This document shows positions 20,788 through 31,834 of a stretch of DNA of 64,000 nucleotides, in pieces. Position 1 is the stretch's first letter, and each line of letters begins with the position of its first letter. Below the pieces are notes generated by a model that did no database searches, was not told where the DNA came from, and saw only the letters and a program-made list of their open reading frames with translations. The position numbers and the translations under genes are program-made. This stretch comes from Mesorhabditis belari (Eukaryota > Nematoda > Chromadorea > Rhabditida > Rhabditidae): positions 744,001-808,000 of the forward strand of contig CAUEEP010000211.1 of the NCBI GenBank assembly GCA_958450365.1, written 5' to 3'.

Positions 20788-21262
20788 TATTCTCTCTAAT
20801 ATAGTGAAGCGTGCACCCTAAGCGTTGCCTAAGTAAATTCGTCGAAATCTCAAACCGCTTATCAGAACCTTATCGATGCTTCTAAGCTTTAAGCTACTTG
20901 AGCTTTAAGCTGCTTGAGCTTTTAGCTACTTCGGAGTTCCTTAAGTCGTCAGCTAGTAGATCCGTTCTTCAAAGACGGGTCAAGTTGATTGAGAAAGAAT
21001 CCATCCTAAATCTAGCTGACGATGAGATCTAGTGGGGGATTGGAGTGTTGAGCTTCTGGGAAAACTGTGGAAGCCGTAAAATAGTCATCAACTCGGCTCG
21101 ACGGGGTGCACTACTATTAGAGAAAATCCGGTATTGGCCAGATAGTCGTCCGGTTAGGAATCTTGTCTCTTACGCGAAAGGTCGAGGTTTCAAACACGCT
21201 AGCAAGATAGAAATGTTTCCTTTTTGCCCACAAAGTGCACTACTATTAGAGAAAATACGGTA
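20788..21262. mobile_element. MITE family 2, copy B, carrying a nested SINE
   Basis: This shares ends and inner segments with 7,628-7,849 (tattctctctaat at the left; gtcatcaactcggctcg; right end ctactattagagaaaat). The right terminal segment gtgcactactattagagaaa occurs twice, at about 21,106-21,133 and 21,235-21,262, on either side of a tRNA-derived SINE (21,134-21,234). Confidence 0.75.
21134..21234 (+). repeat. tRNA-derived SINE copy nested in MITE 2
   Basis: Diverged copy of the 3,164 unit: ggccagatagtcgtccggtt, then the B-box-like gaggtttcaaacacgc, and the tail agatagaaatgtttcctttt. It is flanked by a ~28-base duplication of the MITE end with one mismatch. Confidence 0.65.
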
Positions 21263-21289
21263 ATCGACGTTTTTGTTCAAAAAAACTAC

Positions 21290-22800
21290 GAGTAATCCTC
21301 TTTACGCATCGAGTAAATTGAATATCTTTACATTTGAAGGGAATTTTCGGCCAAATCAATTGAACGGCTGAATATCTTTAAAAAGAGTCGTATAAAAGTT
21401 TTGGAAAGTTTAAAATGTTCAATGAATCTTTCAGTTTCTGCGGCTCTCGAGCGATTCTTTCTGGTCCAGCTGGTGGGGTTGTTGGTGTGGCGAGGACAGC
21501 TTACAATGAAGAGACTAAAAAACCAGTGATCGGTTTCGATATGGGAGGGACGAGCACAGATGTTAGTGATGATTGAGTCTTTAATTTTGATCATTTTTTC
21601 GGTTTGTCGCTATTCGGGTGAGTTGGAGCACGTGATGGAGACGACAACAGCCGGGATAACCATTCAAGCACCACAGGTCAACTCTTGTAAAGCTCTTGCA
21701 GCTCTTGCAGCTCTTGCAGCTCTTGTAGCTCTTGTAAAGTCAAGATCACGTTCAAGTTTTGAAGATTTAAATTTATGCAAAATTTTCAGTTAGATATAAA
21801 TACAGTGGCTGCTGGTGGTGGATCGCGGCTCTTCTTTCGGAATGGTTTATTTGTAGTTGGGCCAGAGTCAGCGGGAGCTCATCCTGGGCCTGTTTCTTAC
21901 AAAAAGGTTCTCCACAAATAACTGTGGCTGAGTTTAAACGGTTGATTTTTTTTGTTTTAGAATGGTTATCTAGCCGTCACTGATGCAAATCTCGTTCTCG
22001 GTCGAATTCTGCCAGAATATTTCCCAAATATCTTTGGTCATTCAGCAAATCAACCGCTTGATAAGTTTGTTAAATAAAAAGGGATTAAGCTTTTAGAATT
22101 TAGAGAAGCTGCATTGAAAGCTTTTGAAGAATTCGCAAAAGATGTGAACAAACACGTGAAAGAGAATCGAGAAGCGATACAGGTTGGATTTTTATTGTAA
22201 AACTTGTAACTATTTATATTAGAGTGTGTTCCACGCGAGTAATGCGTTTTTTTAAAAAGCACACTTGGGGGAAGAAAATGCCGTACTTTTAGCAAAAAAT
22301 GACGCAAAAAAATGGGATAGGCTACTTTGCGCCAAATTTTTTTGCGCAACTCGCCATAACTTTCTTTTAAGTCGACCAATCTTTATGAGTTTAATGTCAT
22401 TTTGTAGATCTCAACAAATGCAACAAAATGAAACCAAAATCATAAAGATTGGCTGACTTAGAAGAGAATTATGGCGAGTTGCGCAAAGTAGGCTAATTTC
22501 CGCTAGGTCGTTTGCGCAACTCGCCATAACTTTCTTCTAAGTCGGCGAATCTTTATGCTTTTGGCGTCCTTTTGTTACACTTATTGAGATCTACAAAATA
22601 AAACTAAAATCATAAAGATTGGCCCACTTAGAAGAAAGTTATGGCAAGTTGCGCAAAAAAATTAGACTACCCCGAAAAAATGACGAGCTCCATCTTTTAT
22701 ACGACTTTTAAAGATATTCAGCCGTTCAATTGATTTGGCGGCAAATTCCCGTCAAATGTAAAGATATTCAATTTACTCGACGTGTAAAGAGGATTACGAG
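21290..22800. repeat. ~105-bp inverted repeat pair around the first 5-oxoprolinase exons
   Basis: The sequence at 21,290-21,398 (gaatatctttacatttgaag, ccaaatcaattgaacggctg) is found inverted at 22,690-22,797. The pair spans the five 5'-most recognised exons of the 5-oxoprolinase gene, and the left copy ends only ~37 bases before the first of them. Confidence 0.75.
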
Positions 22801-25800
22801 AGTGGGACAAATGCGACCTTTTTTTTGCGCACCTTGCCCATTAGCGCACCTTTTTTCGCATCTTAAAAAAGCTCTAAAAGCTAATATTAACCAATTTCTA
22901 TTCCAAAAGTTGTTTTTCTAGGTAATTTGAGGGTGTCGAATTCAAATTTTGACATAACAGAGCGTGTGGAACCAATTTGAAAGACAATTTGAAAGGCTAG
23001 ATCAAATTACAGAAAATTGTTGATTTTTCTCTTTGTATAACTCCGTCCGTTTGTTTCCACAAGCTCTGATATGTCAAAATTTCGATTCTACTCCCTAAAA
23101 TTACCTAGAAAAACAACTTTTGGAATAGAAATTGGTTAATATTAGCTTTTTAGAGCTTTTTAAAACGCGAAAAAAGGTGTCCGGGTGCGCAAAAAAAAGG
23201 TCGCATTTGTCCCACTCCCAGGATTACTCGTAGCTACTCGACCAAAAACTCGATTAATCAAATAAAAGAAATTACTCACGAGATTTTATTCAAGTAATTA
23301 CCGTAAATACTGTAATAGTACCCCACCGCCCTCGTACAGTCGCGTAGTCGCAAAAGTTTTTTAGTATTTCATTGTTTTTCAAAGCGCCCGTACTTTCAAA
23401 AAAAGCGTCTTTGGTATCAAAAAATAGCTGAAATTCAGGGCTATTTTTTGATACCTAAGCGAACACTGTAGCATAAATCAGTGTCGAGAAAAACGCGTTT
23501 TTTCGGGATGATTGCGTAGTCTAACTTTAAACATCCCGTTCTCCGCGCTCCTTTATGCTACAATGTGCACTTTGGTATCAAAAAATAGCCCTGAATTTCA
23601 GCTATTTTTTGATATAAATTGTAGCATTGTAGCATAAACGAGTGTCGAGAAAAACTCGTTCAAAGCTAGACTACGCAACACTCCGCGCCGTCATTATGGG
23701 GATTGGGTACAATTACAGTATTTACGGTACTTTCTCGCGAGGAGCACTCTCCAATTTCTATTGTTTAAGAAAAAGTACACAATCGAAGAAGTGGCTTGGG
23801 TTGTATCGCGGTGGCAAATGAGGAGATGTGTCGACCGATTCGGGCACTTACACAGGTTTGACATATTAGTATAAAGTTCTAGTCCAGTTGGTAACGTAAT
23901 ACCTTTAATAGTAGTCATGTATAGTCCCCCCTCCCCGTATAGTCGCGTAGTCGCAAAAATTTTTTATTAAATCATCTTTTTCTAAGCGCTCGTAGTTTCT
24001 AAAAATATATTTTTAATATCAAAAAATAGCTCTGAATCTCAGCTTTCATTTGATACATAAGCGAACACTGTAGCATAAATAGGTGGCAAGAAAACGCGTT
24101 CAAAGCTAGACTACGCGATGCTCCGCCCGTCATTGTTGCTACTATTAGAGGTATTACTTTAGGATTTGTTGAACATCTGTTTCAATTGCATCTTTCTGCT
24201 AGTTCTGTTCTTTTCTGCTCTTTTCTATTCTATTCTATTCTATCAGTTCTATCAAAAGTTTAGGCTAAAGGCTATGATACATCGGATCATGTGCTCGCGT
24301 GTTTTGGTGGCGCTGGTGGGCAACACGCTTGTGCAGTGGCAAGGACTTTAGGTGATTGTTTTTAGAAATTTCGATATTTTTTGATGACTCTGGTATTACT
24401 CTGATATTTTAGGTATCCGTGAAGTGTTCGTTCACAAATATTCGGGTGTTCTCTCTGCTTATGGGATCGCATTAGCCGATGTTGTGGCTGAGATGCAAGA
24501 ACCAGCACAAAAAACATTCAATAAAGGTAGTAAATTAATTTAAGATCACCTTTAAACTAATTCTTTTTTAAGAAAACTTTCCATTCTTCGTCAAGCGTTT
24601 TACTCATCTTGCCAAAGAAGCTAGTGAACAGTTGAAAGCTCAAGGATTCGAGGTGGATTTGATTGGCTTAATAAAACTAATAAAGAAGAACACAACTAAT
24701 TGGAATACTTAAACAAATTCAGCTATTGTTTTGATAAAAACAATAGCTGAATTTTTGTGTGTCTGATGTCATTTACTAGAGTCGTTTACTAGACTAGAGT
24801 CATTTACTCTCAAAATAATATAGAAAGTCGTACAGAGCTAGACGCAAGCTTTCAAATTTGACAATAATTTTCCTTTCTTCCAGGACTCATCAATTGAAGC
24901 CGAATTCTACCTTCACATGCGATATTTCAAAACCGATTGTGCTATCATGATTTGTGCCCCGTTTAAACCGGGAAATTCTCGTCCTGAAACAATTGAAAAA
25001 TTCATGGAAATTTTTCGGTAACTTTTTTTGCTTTCAATTTTTTTAAATTTATCAATTTTCAGATCCACTTACAAACGGGAATTCGGTTTCATTTTGGAGA
25101 ATCGAGAGGTGCAAGTCGATGATATTAGGTTGGAAAGATTTCTACTTATGCTTTGGAAATTTAAGAAAAGACAAATTCACCTTTCTGGCACAGATTTCTA
25201 CTTGTGCTTTGGAAATTTATGGAAAGACAAATCCACCTTTCACAGAAAATTTGTCATCTAATGAAGAATCCAGTGCGCTGACAAGGCTGGGTTTAGCACA
25301 AAGTACAAAGACACTTCTAGAGCACTAGAGAACCTTTGATTCGTGAGCTGTTCAATCATTTAACTCCAAACTGTTTAACCATTCTTTCCAGAGTTCGCGG
25401 AATCGGGAAGAGTGAAATCAAGATTCGAGAGAAGATCGAGCACTGCGATGATCCGTTGAATGCGCCGTCAATCGGGCAAAAGGATTGTTATTTTGAGGTG
25501 ATTTGACAAGGGGATTTTGATAAACAAATAATACTCATACGGGAGGAAACTAGGTAAGGATTATAGCCTGTAAATATAAAAGAAGATAGCTACTATATAT
25601 AAAAGAACAGTGTCCGTCTGCCTGCCCGTCCGTTCGTCTGTCTGTCTGTCTGCCCGTCCGTTCGTCTGTCTGTCTGTCTGCCCGTCCGTTCGTCTGTCTG
25701 TCTGTCTGTCCGTCTGTTCGCCGTCCATCTGTTTGCCCGTCCGTCTGATCTGTCCATCTGTCTGTCTGTCTGTCCGTCCGTCTGTCCGTCCGTCTGTCCG

Positions 25801-28800
25801 TCTGTTCGCCCGTACATCTGTTCGTATGGGGCTTTTTCTCAGCCGTCTTTAGGCCAGAAAAAACTGAAACTGTTCTTAAAAGTCTTAAAATCTAATATAA
25901 TTGTGCCATCTTAAATGAAAAATAAAAAATTCAAGATTGAGTGGCACTGCGGGGGTCTAACCCGGGCCGCCTGGGTCGTAGACAAACGTGCTTCTGACTG
26001 AGCCACGGTAACAAAAACCTGCAGAAAAACCCGCCGGGTTTTTCGGCTTTATAATAAGGATAGTATTCAAATTACAGTATTTTATCTAGGATGGCCCACA
26101 AAAGACTCAACTCTACGATTTGAAGGGTCTACAAGGGGGACATATTGTAAAAGGACCCTCAATAATCATCGACGCTAACAGGTTAGATAAAACGATCAAT
26201 GATCAACAATTATAATTGTTTAAATTACTGTAAAGTACTCTGGCATATTGGAAACGATTTGAGTCAACAATCGACAATCCTTTATTTTACAATCGTAAAT
26301 GTTTTCAGTACAATTGTTGTCGAGCCCGGCTGTACAGCAACGATCAGTGATGAGGGAAATGTGCGAATTGAAGTGGCATCGATGAGTGAGAGGGATAAAA
26401 GTACACAGGTGAGATTTGAGAAAGATAAGAATAGGAGAATTTTTTTAGGTTGACCCAATTCGTCTATCGATTTTCTCAAATCGTTTCATGTCAATCGCTG
26501 AACAAATGGGGCGAGTACTGCAGAGGACATCGATATCAACGAATATAAAAGTGATCTTTACATATTGTAACTTGTTTAAGAAAATCCTATTAGATTTTAC
26601 ATAAATTTCCTTTGCTAAAAAGACAAAAGTTTCTTTTCCAGGAACGTCTCGACTTTTCGTGCGCTCTTTTTGGGCCCGATGGTGGGCTTATCGCGAATGC
26701 ACCCCATATTCCGGTTCATTTAGGTCTGATATTTTTATGAGTTTCAAGTTTTAGAGTACAATAAAATATAATAAACAATGATATCATGTTCTTTAATGAA
26801 TCTTAGAATCTTAGCCATTCTAAGAGAATTCTAAGGGATTCCTCGTCTAGTTCTTAGGATCTTAGCGCTTCTAAGAGAGTTCGAAGAGATCCTTGTCTAG
26901 TTCTTAGAATCTTAGCCCTTCTAAGAGAGTTCTAAGAGATTCCTTGTCTAGTTCTTAGATCTTAGCGCTTCTAAGAGATTCCTAGTCTAGTGCGTAGAAT
27001 CTTAGCCTGTCTCTGCCTGATCCTTGTCTAGTTCTGAGGATCTTAGCCATTCTAAGAGAATTCTAAGAGATCCTTGTCTAGGTTCTATAAACCTAAACTA
27101 GAATTGAAAGCTTTTAAGCTTAAGCTTTTAATCCTAAACTATGATTAAATCTAATCAAATAGGCGGAATGCAGTATGCGGTGAAATTTCAAATCTCGAAT
27201 CTCGGTTCGGATGGAATCCATGAAGGGGATGTCATTCTATCGAATCATCCAAAAGCCGGTGGAAGTCATTTACCGGATTTAACTGTGATCACGCCGGTGA
27301 GTTTTTTGGAAAGAAATAAAGTTCAGAATAAAAGTTTGCTCGAGTTCTAGTTCAAAACCGTTTAGCTATATTTCAGGTTTTCCTTCCAGGAAATCAAAAC
27401 CCAGTGTTCTTTTTGGCGAACCGGGGTCATCACGCGGATATTGGAGGTCTTGTGCCTGGGAGTATGCCACCGAATGCCACACAATTATTGCAGGTAAAAA
27501 AAAAAAGATTTTTGAAGTGCTAAGAGTATCGTAAATCTCTTAGGAAGGTGCTACATTTGTCTCTTTCAAAATCGTGGATCGTGGGAATTTCCAAGAGGAG
27601 CAACTCATTGAACTCTTGAATGCACCAGGGAAAGTGAAAGGTTAAGATTGTTAGTTAATAAGAAAGACGATTGTTTATTGATTAAAAGAGAATATTAACA
27701 TTGAATTCATCAATTCAATTCATCAATTTCCATCAATTTCCATCAAATTCCATCAAATTCCATCAATTTCCATCAATTTCCATCAAATTCCATCAATTTC
27801 CATCAAATTCCATCAAATTCCATGAATTTCCATCAAATTCCATCAATTTCTCTAGGTTGTTCCGGTACTCGTCAATTGAGTGACAACATCTCCGATTTGA
27901 AAGCTCAAATTGCTGCCAACAATAAGGGAATCGATTTGGTGATCGCTTTAATTAAAGAGTATGGTTTGGAGGTGTGATGGGAAAAGATATTTCAGAAATT
28001 TTAAATGAATTAAGGTCGTTCAAGCCTACATGCAACACATTCAAAACACGGCCGAGGAAAGTGTCCGCGATTTGCTCAAAAAAGTGAGTCTTAAATCTCC
28101 TTTTCTTCAAAAGCTCTACACTCGGCTTTCATCTACGGAGCTTGGGTAATTGAATCGACTAATCAAAAAGCTGCAGCAAGCTTGAAGAGCCCGAGTTTTT
28201 AGCAAAACTTGGGTACCGTATTTAGCCCTCCCTCGACCTCTAATCAACGCCCTCCCTCGACCAACTTTAGACGCCCTCGTTCTCAGTCCCATTTTGAGAG
28301 ATTTTTATGTTTAATATATCAAAAAATAGAATTCATTAAGGGCTATCTTTTGGTATATTAAACATAAAAATCTCTCAAAATGGGACTGAGTACGAGGCGT
28401 TTAAAGTTGGTCGAGGGGGACATCAAAAGACTCGTTCCCTTCCCTTCAACCAACTTTAAACGCCCTCGTTCTCAGTCCCATTTTGAGAGATTTTTATGTT
28501 TGATATACCAAAAAATAGAAGACATTAAGGGCTATCTTTTGGTATATTAAACATAAAAATCTCTCAAAATGGGACTGAGAACGAGGCGTTTAAAGTTGAT
28601 CGACGGAGGGCGTTGATTAGAGGAAATCCGGTAACTGAGCTGGGATTGAAGAGCAAAAATCGTGAACAAGTCACTCTGGAAATACTTGAGTAATTGAGTC
28701 AACTTATCAGAAGGACTCTTTCAACTCTCTAATCGCAATGAAAAACCGACAAATTCTAGGTGGGTCAAAGAGTCGAAGAAGAGACCGGTCGCTCATCGCT

Positions 28801-30180
28801 GAGCGCCGAAGATTGGATGGATGATGGCACGATTTTGAAGTTGACTGTTGATATTGATTCACAAAAGGGAGAAGCTGTTTTTGATTTCACGGGAACTGGC
28901 CCTGAGTGTCTTTGGTCAACGAATGCACCGAATGCGGGTGGGTGGTTCAGAAAGGAAATTCGAAACGAATTTCTCGTCCACCAAATCGTTTAAACGTTTC
29001 GAATCGTTTCGTTTAAACATCAAAAACCGATTACGGTACCTATTTCACCCTTTAGAAGCGAGTTTTTCAACAATAATTACAATTTAAGTGACTCTGTCAG
29101 CGGTCACCTATTGTCTTCGCTGTCTCGTCGCCAGGGATATCCCGTTGAATAGCGGTTGTTTGACACCAGTGAAAGTGAGTTGAGCTTCCAAAATCCAAAG
29201 CTAAAGCTAGCTAGCTGTTTCAAGTTTGAAATCAAGTCGTACCCTTCCTTTTATCCAACCTCTAGATCGTGATCCCGCCGAATTCCCTTCTCGATCCATC
29301 AGAGAACGCGCCAGTCGTCGCAGGGAATGTTCTGACCTCACAACGAATTTGTGATCTCATTTTTAAAGCCTTCACAGCAGTGGCGGCTAGTCAAGGTAAA
29401 GCCAAAAGTCAAAAGCCAAAAATGTTCTCCCAAAATTCAGGTTGTATGAACAATGTGACTTTCGGCGATAACGAGTTCGGTTACTACGAGACGATAGCCG
29501 GTGAGCGGAGCGGGCTTTGTATTCCTTTTGTAGCCGATCGTAAGCGAAATATGCGATTCATTTACAGGTGGAGCCGGTGCGGGTGATGGTTTTGATGGTC
29601 GTAGCGGGGTTCACACTCACATGACAAACACGAGGATCACCGATCCCGAGATTCTAGAAACAAGGTCAAGCTAGTGCCAGTCAATTTGTTGAAAGGTTTT
29701 TAATGCCAAAAAGCTTCTGTTGAGTTCATTTTTATCCATAAAAATCGCATTTCCTAGATACCCTGTGATTCTTCGTCAATTTTCGCTTCGTCCAAACTCG
29801 GGTGGTCACGGGAAATGGAGAGGCGGTGACGGAGTGATTCGTCGGCTTCAGTTCCGAAAGCAATTACAAGTCTCTCTGTTAACTGAAAGAAGGTTTGTGG
29901 AAAGATATTAAATTAAATAGTCTCTATGGAGCCAAATTTCAGAACTTTCTCCCCATATGGTCTTTTCGGTGGTGAACCTGGGAAACGTGGCCAAAACCTT
30001 TTACATCGGAAAAATCGTAAGCTGAATGTTGGCGCAAAAATTACCATGGATGTGGAGCCTGGGGTGAATATTTCAAAACTCGCAGAATTTTTCAAACTTA
30101 CCACTCTAAACGCAAAATTTCAGGATGAGCTCGAAATTCTGACCCCAGGTGGTGGAGGCTATGGATCAAAGGATGAATAA
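21435..30180 (+). CDS. OPLAH: 5-oxoprolinase (OPLAH), N-terminus missing
   Basis: ATP-dependent opening of 5-oxo-L-proline to glutamate in the gamma-glutamyl cycle; cytosolic. 29 exons: 21435-21561, 21602-21676, 21790-21906, 21961-22064, 22104-22182, 23770-23855, 24264-24351, 24413-24526, 24573-24652, 24884-25017, 25063-25128, 25392-25497, 26090-26181, 26309-26408, 26449-26550, 26642-26723, 27163-27296, 27377-27493, 27544-27640, 27856-27971, 28015-28083, 28760-28937, 29089-29174, 29266-29395, 29441-29500, 29568-29664, 29758-29892, 29943-30063, 30124-30180 (~983 codons). Hydantoinase A motif [10 protein letters not shown] and [21 protein letters not shown], then hydantoinase B ([48 protein letters not shown]). 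The first ~300 residues of the ~1,290-residue family are not found upstream. Two defects: exon 2 lacks an AG acceptor (ttttttcg/GTT), and exon 6 lacks one base (EEVA to [11 protein letters not shown] frames). Introns hold at least five MITEs and three tandem repeats. Mutant, pseudogene or assembly fault cannot be separated here. Confidence 0.9.
22318..22675. mobile_element. MITE family 5, two adjacent copies in OPLAH intron 5
   Basis: 22,340-22,490 and 22,505-22,665 are each hairpins with ends gcgcaactcgccataacttt / agttatggcgagttgcgc, the family seen at 596-840. They are joined by taggctaatttccgc, which also borders the first copy. Confidence 0.7.
22798..23219. mobile_element. MITE family 4, copy A, with 8-bp target duplication
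   Basis: Terminal inverted repeats gagagtgggacaaatgcgac / gtcgcatttgtcccactccc. Flanked by aggattac at 22,790-22,797 and 23,220-23,227, an 8-bp duplication as made by hAT-type transposases. The interior is a long imperfect hairpin (aaccaatttctattccaaaa; gttgtttttctaggtaattt). The other copies are at 47,053 and 52,054. Confidence 0.8.
23299..23729. mobile_element. MITE family 1, composite copy
   Basis: Ends taccgtaaatactgtaatag / acaattacagtatttacggta-like. It contains two internal hairpins made of tatcaaaaaatagctgaaat and its complement, plus the repeated motif gtcgtgtcgagaaaa-type segments and ctagactacgcaac. It lies in OPLAH intron 5. Confidence 0.75.
23898..24156. mobile_element. MITE family 1-related copy with different ends
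   Basis: The interior (agtcgcgtagtcgcaaaa; caaaaaatagctctgaat; gctagactacgcgatgctcc) is family 1, but the ends are taatacctttaatagtag / ctactattagaggtatta. It lies between OPLAH exons 6 and 7. Confidence 0.65.
25610..25830. repeat. (CTGT)n / CTGCCCGTCCGTTCG tandem repeat
   Basis: Degenerate tetranucleotide tract in OPLAH intron 12. Both strands yield long low-complexity ORFs that are not genes. Confidence 0.9.
25938..26012 (-). pseudogene. tRNA-like sequence in OPLAH intron 12
   Basis: On the minus strand there is an A-box-like tggctcagtcagaagca and a B-box-like gggttagacccccgc. A possible anticodon region ctacgac would give ACG (Arg). The 5' and 3' acceptor halves do not pair well, so it is a tRNA relic or a tRNA-derived repeat. 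Confidence 0.4.
26800..27085. repeat. ~58-bp tandem repeat in OPLAH intron 16
   Basis: About five degenerate units containing cttagcccttctaagagagt, then tctaagagattccttgtcta. No coding signal. Confidence 0.8.
27695..27852. repeat. catcaa(a/t)ttc tandem repeat in OPLAH intron 19
   Basis: About 14 units of a 10-base motif (catcaatttc / catcaaattc) up to the acceptor of the next exon. Confidence 0.9.
28214..28633. mobile_element. MITE family 3, double hairpin, in OPLAH intron 21
   Basis: Ends taccgtatttagccctccct / gattagaggaaatccggta. Inside are two successive hairpins with nearly identical arms (cgccctcgttctcagtccca, ttttgagagatttttatgtt, and complements). 420 bp, no coding sequence. Confidence 0.8.
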
Positions 30181-30328
30181 TGTGATATTTTGTAGTTGGT
30201 TCGAAAAGTTGATAGCATTTATAAATATAAATCCTAAAACCGTTAAATGAAATACCCGAATGTGAGCTAAAATAACAACGTGATAAAGAGCAAATATATG
30301 CAAGCTCAAACAAAAAAACAACCGGAGA

Positions 30329-30668
30329 TCATTTGTCGGTGACATCGGGATTCAATTGTTCCATCATTTGGTCGATCTTCGCTTCCAATGCTGAGATGAT
30401 ATCCTTTTCAACGAAGAGATGCGTCTCGTCGAGATCCTGGAAAAAAATGGAATTCGTATAAAGATCACTTTTAAAGTGCAAGTAAGTCTTGTCTTGCTAG
30501 CGCATTTTAGCTAGACACCAAAGTTATTTTACCATTACAGTTAAATGAAACATTACAAACCTTGATAATAAACTTGCTGCCCAGTTCCCGCGATTCATCG
30601 AGATTGATGAGGAGTTGGTGCATCGCCGGATCGCAAGTTATCATCACGCCCTTCTTCACATTCACCAT
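30329..30668 (-). CDS. gtf-2H5: TFIIH subunit GTF2H5 / TTDA (Tfb5)
   Basis: Smallest TFIIH subunit, which stabilises the complex (partner p52) for transcription and nucleotide-excision repair in the nucleus. Exons 30668-30561 and 30436-30329 give 71 residues, the exact length of the human protein. Landmarks: [20 protein letters not shown] at the start, [15 protein letters not shown] before the intron, [20 protein letters not shown] after it. The ATG is 16 bases downstream of a consensus acceptor (tgctcag), fitting trans-splicing. It lies about 220 bases after the stop of psmd-9 on the same strand, the spacing of a nematode operon. The 3' end faces that of OPLAH 149 bases away. Confidence 0.95.
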
Positions 30669-30890
30669 CGGATCGACAAGATTTCTGAGCAATTTTATTT
30701 ATAAATGTAAAATCACAACGAAAATACCCGAAACGAGGTAACAAAGCACGAAAACGTAATGCATAACAAAAAATTTCATCGGGAATAAATATAGGTGGTC
30801 TTTAGATCTAATAAGAATAAGATCTATTAAAAGAAAAAGATCCTGTGATAATAAGCTTTCACAAATTTTAGTCCAAAAACGTAAACGCAA

Positions 30891-31554
30891 TCAATTCTTG
30901 AGGCTTTCAAGCTTGCAGCCGAGCAATCCTTGTCCACTCCATTTACGAGGCGTAATCTCCAATCGAATTGGTCGTTCCTTCCTTAACACCGTTACTCGCA
31001 AAATCTGACTCTCGCTGTTCATCGCCGTATCAACCACGTCTTTCATGTTCGTGAAAACATCGTAGTGAACGGGTCCCCATTGAAGCAATTCATCGCCCTT
31101 CTTTAAGCCGTCCACATCCGATGGCGAGCCGGGAATCACATCAAGAACTTTCGCAAATGTGTTGTTTGAGGTGCGATGAACGATCGGATAATTGCTTTGT
31201 GAATCGTTTGCTGGGTCACCGTGAGCCACCTAAAGTCGAAAATTAAATGTTTTAAAATAATACTACAAAATTTTATGGTTGAATCCGTCTATAAAACTAT
31301 GAGAAAATAATAAACCACACCTGAAGCTGAACCAAGATATCCTCCTCGAGCTGCTTACGATCGTTTTGAAGACGAATGATCTCAACTCGAGCAAGACGAA
31401 CAGAATACACATCGACCGACGCGATGGGAAAGCCTTCTTGATCCACCAATGGCGAGTCCATCGTCGCATTGCTTGCTTCAAGAATCTCGCGTTGATCGGC
31501 CAATTTTCTGTCGATCTCCTCGCGTTTTTCCACCAACTTCTTCAACGTGTCCAT
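30891..31554 (-). CDS. psmd-9: 26S proteasome assembly chaperone PSMD9 (p27/Nas2)
   Basis: Assembly chaperone for the base of the 19S proteasome regulatory particle (binds Rpt subunits); cytosol and nucleus. Exon 1 31554-31321 and exon 2 31229-30891, 190 residues in total, phase 0 junction (CAG/gtgtgg, ttag/GTGGCT). Residues 1-78 are a coiled-coil Nas2 N-terminal domain with MDSPLVDQEGFPIASVDVYS and VRLARVEIIRLQNDRK. Exon 2 carries a PDZ domain (FAKVLDVIPGSPSDVDGLKK, GDELLQWG) and the C-terminal RKWSGQGLLGCKL typical of the family. It is probably the first gene of an operon with gtf-2H5. Confidence 0.95.
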
Positions 31555-31834
31555 TTCTAAAGAAAAATTTTTTCAATCAAATTAACAAGTACACTTTTCA
31601 AGCTAGTAAAACATGCCCAATCAATAGTCGATACTTTCATGAAAAAACATGACATTTCCAAAACATGTTAAAATATAAATATTTATTTTCCCTAAACTTT
31701 GACTATTTAAAATATCACAGTCGGTTCGCTACCCGTAAAGTTACAAAAGTGAAACATTACAATGCATCTATAAATGCACAAATATAAAAGTTAATATAAA
31801 AAAGCAATAACTATAACTATAACTATACAAGTTT

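Noticed and set aside
25593..25852. Asp/Arg/Thr/Gly- and Val/Cys/Leu-repeat ORFs
   Set aside because: CTGT microsatellite within an intron of the 5-oxoprolinase gene.
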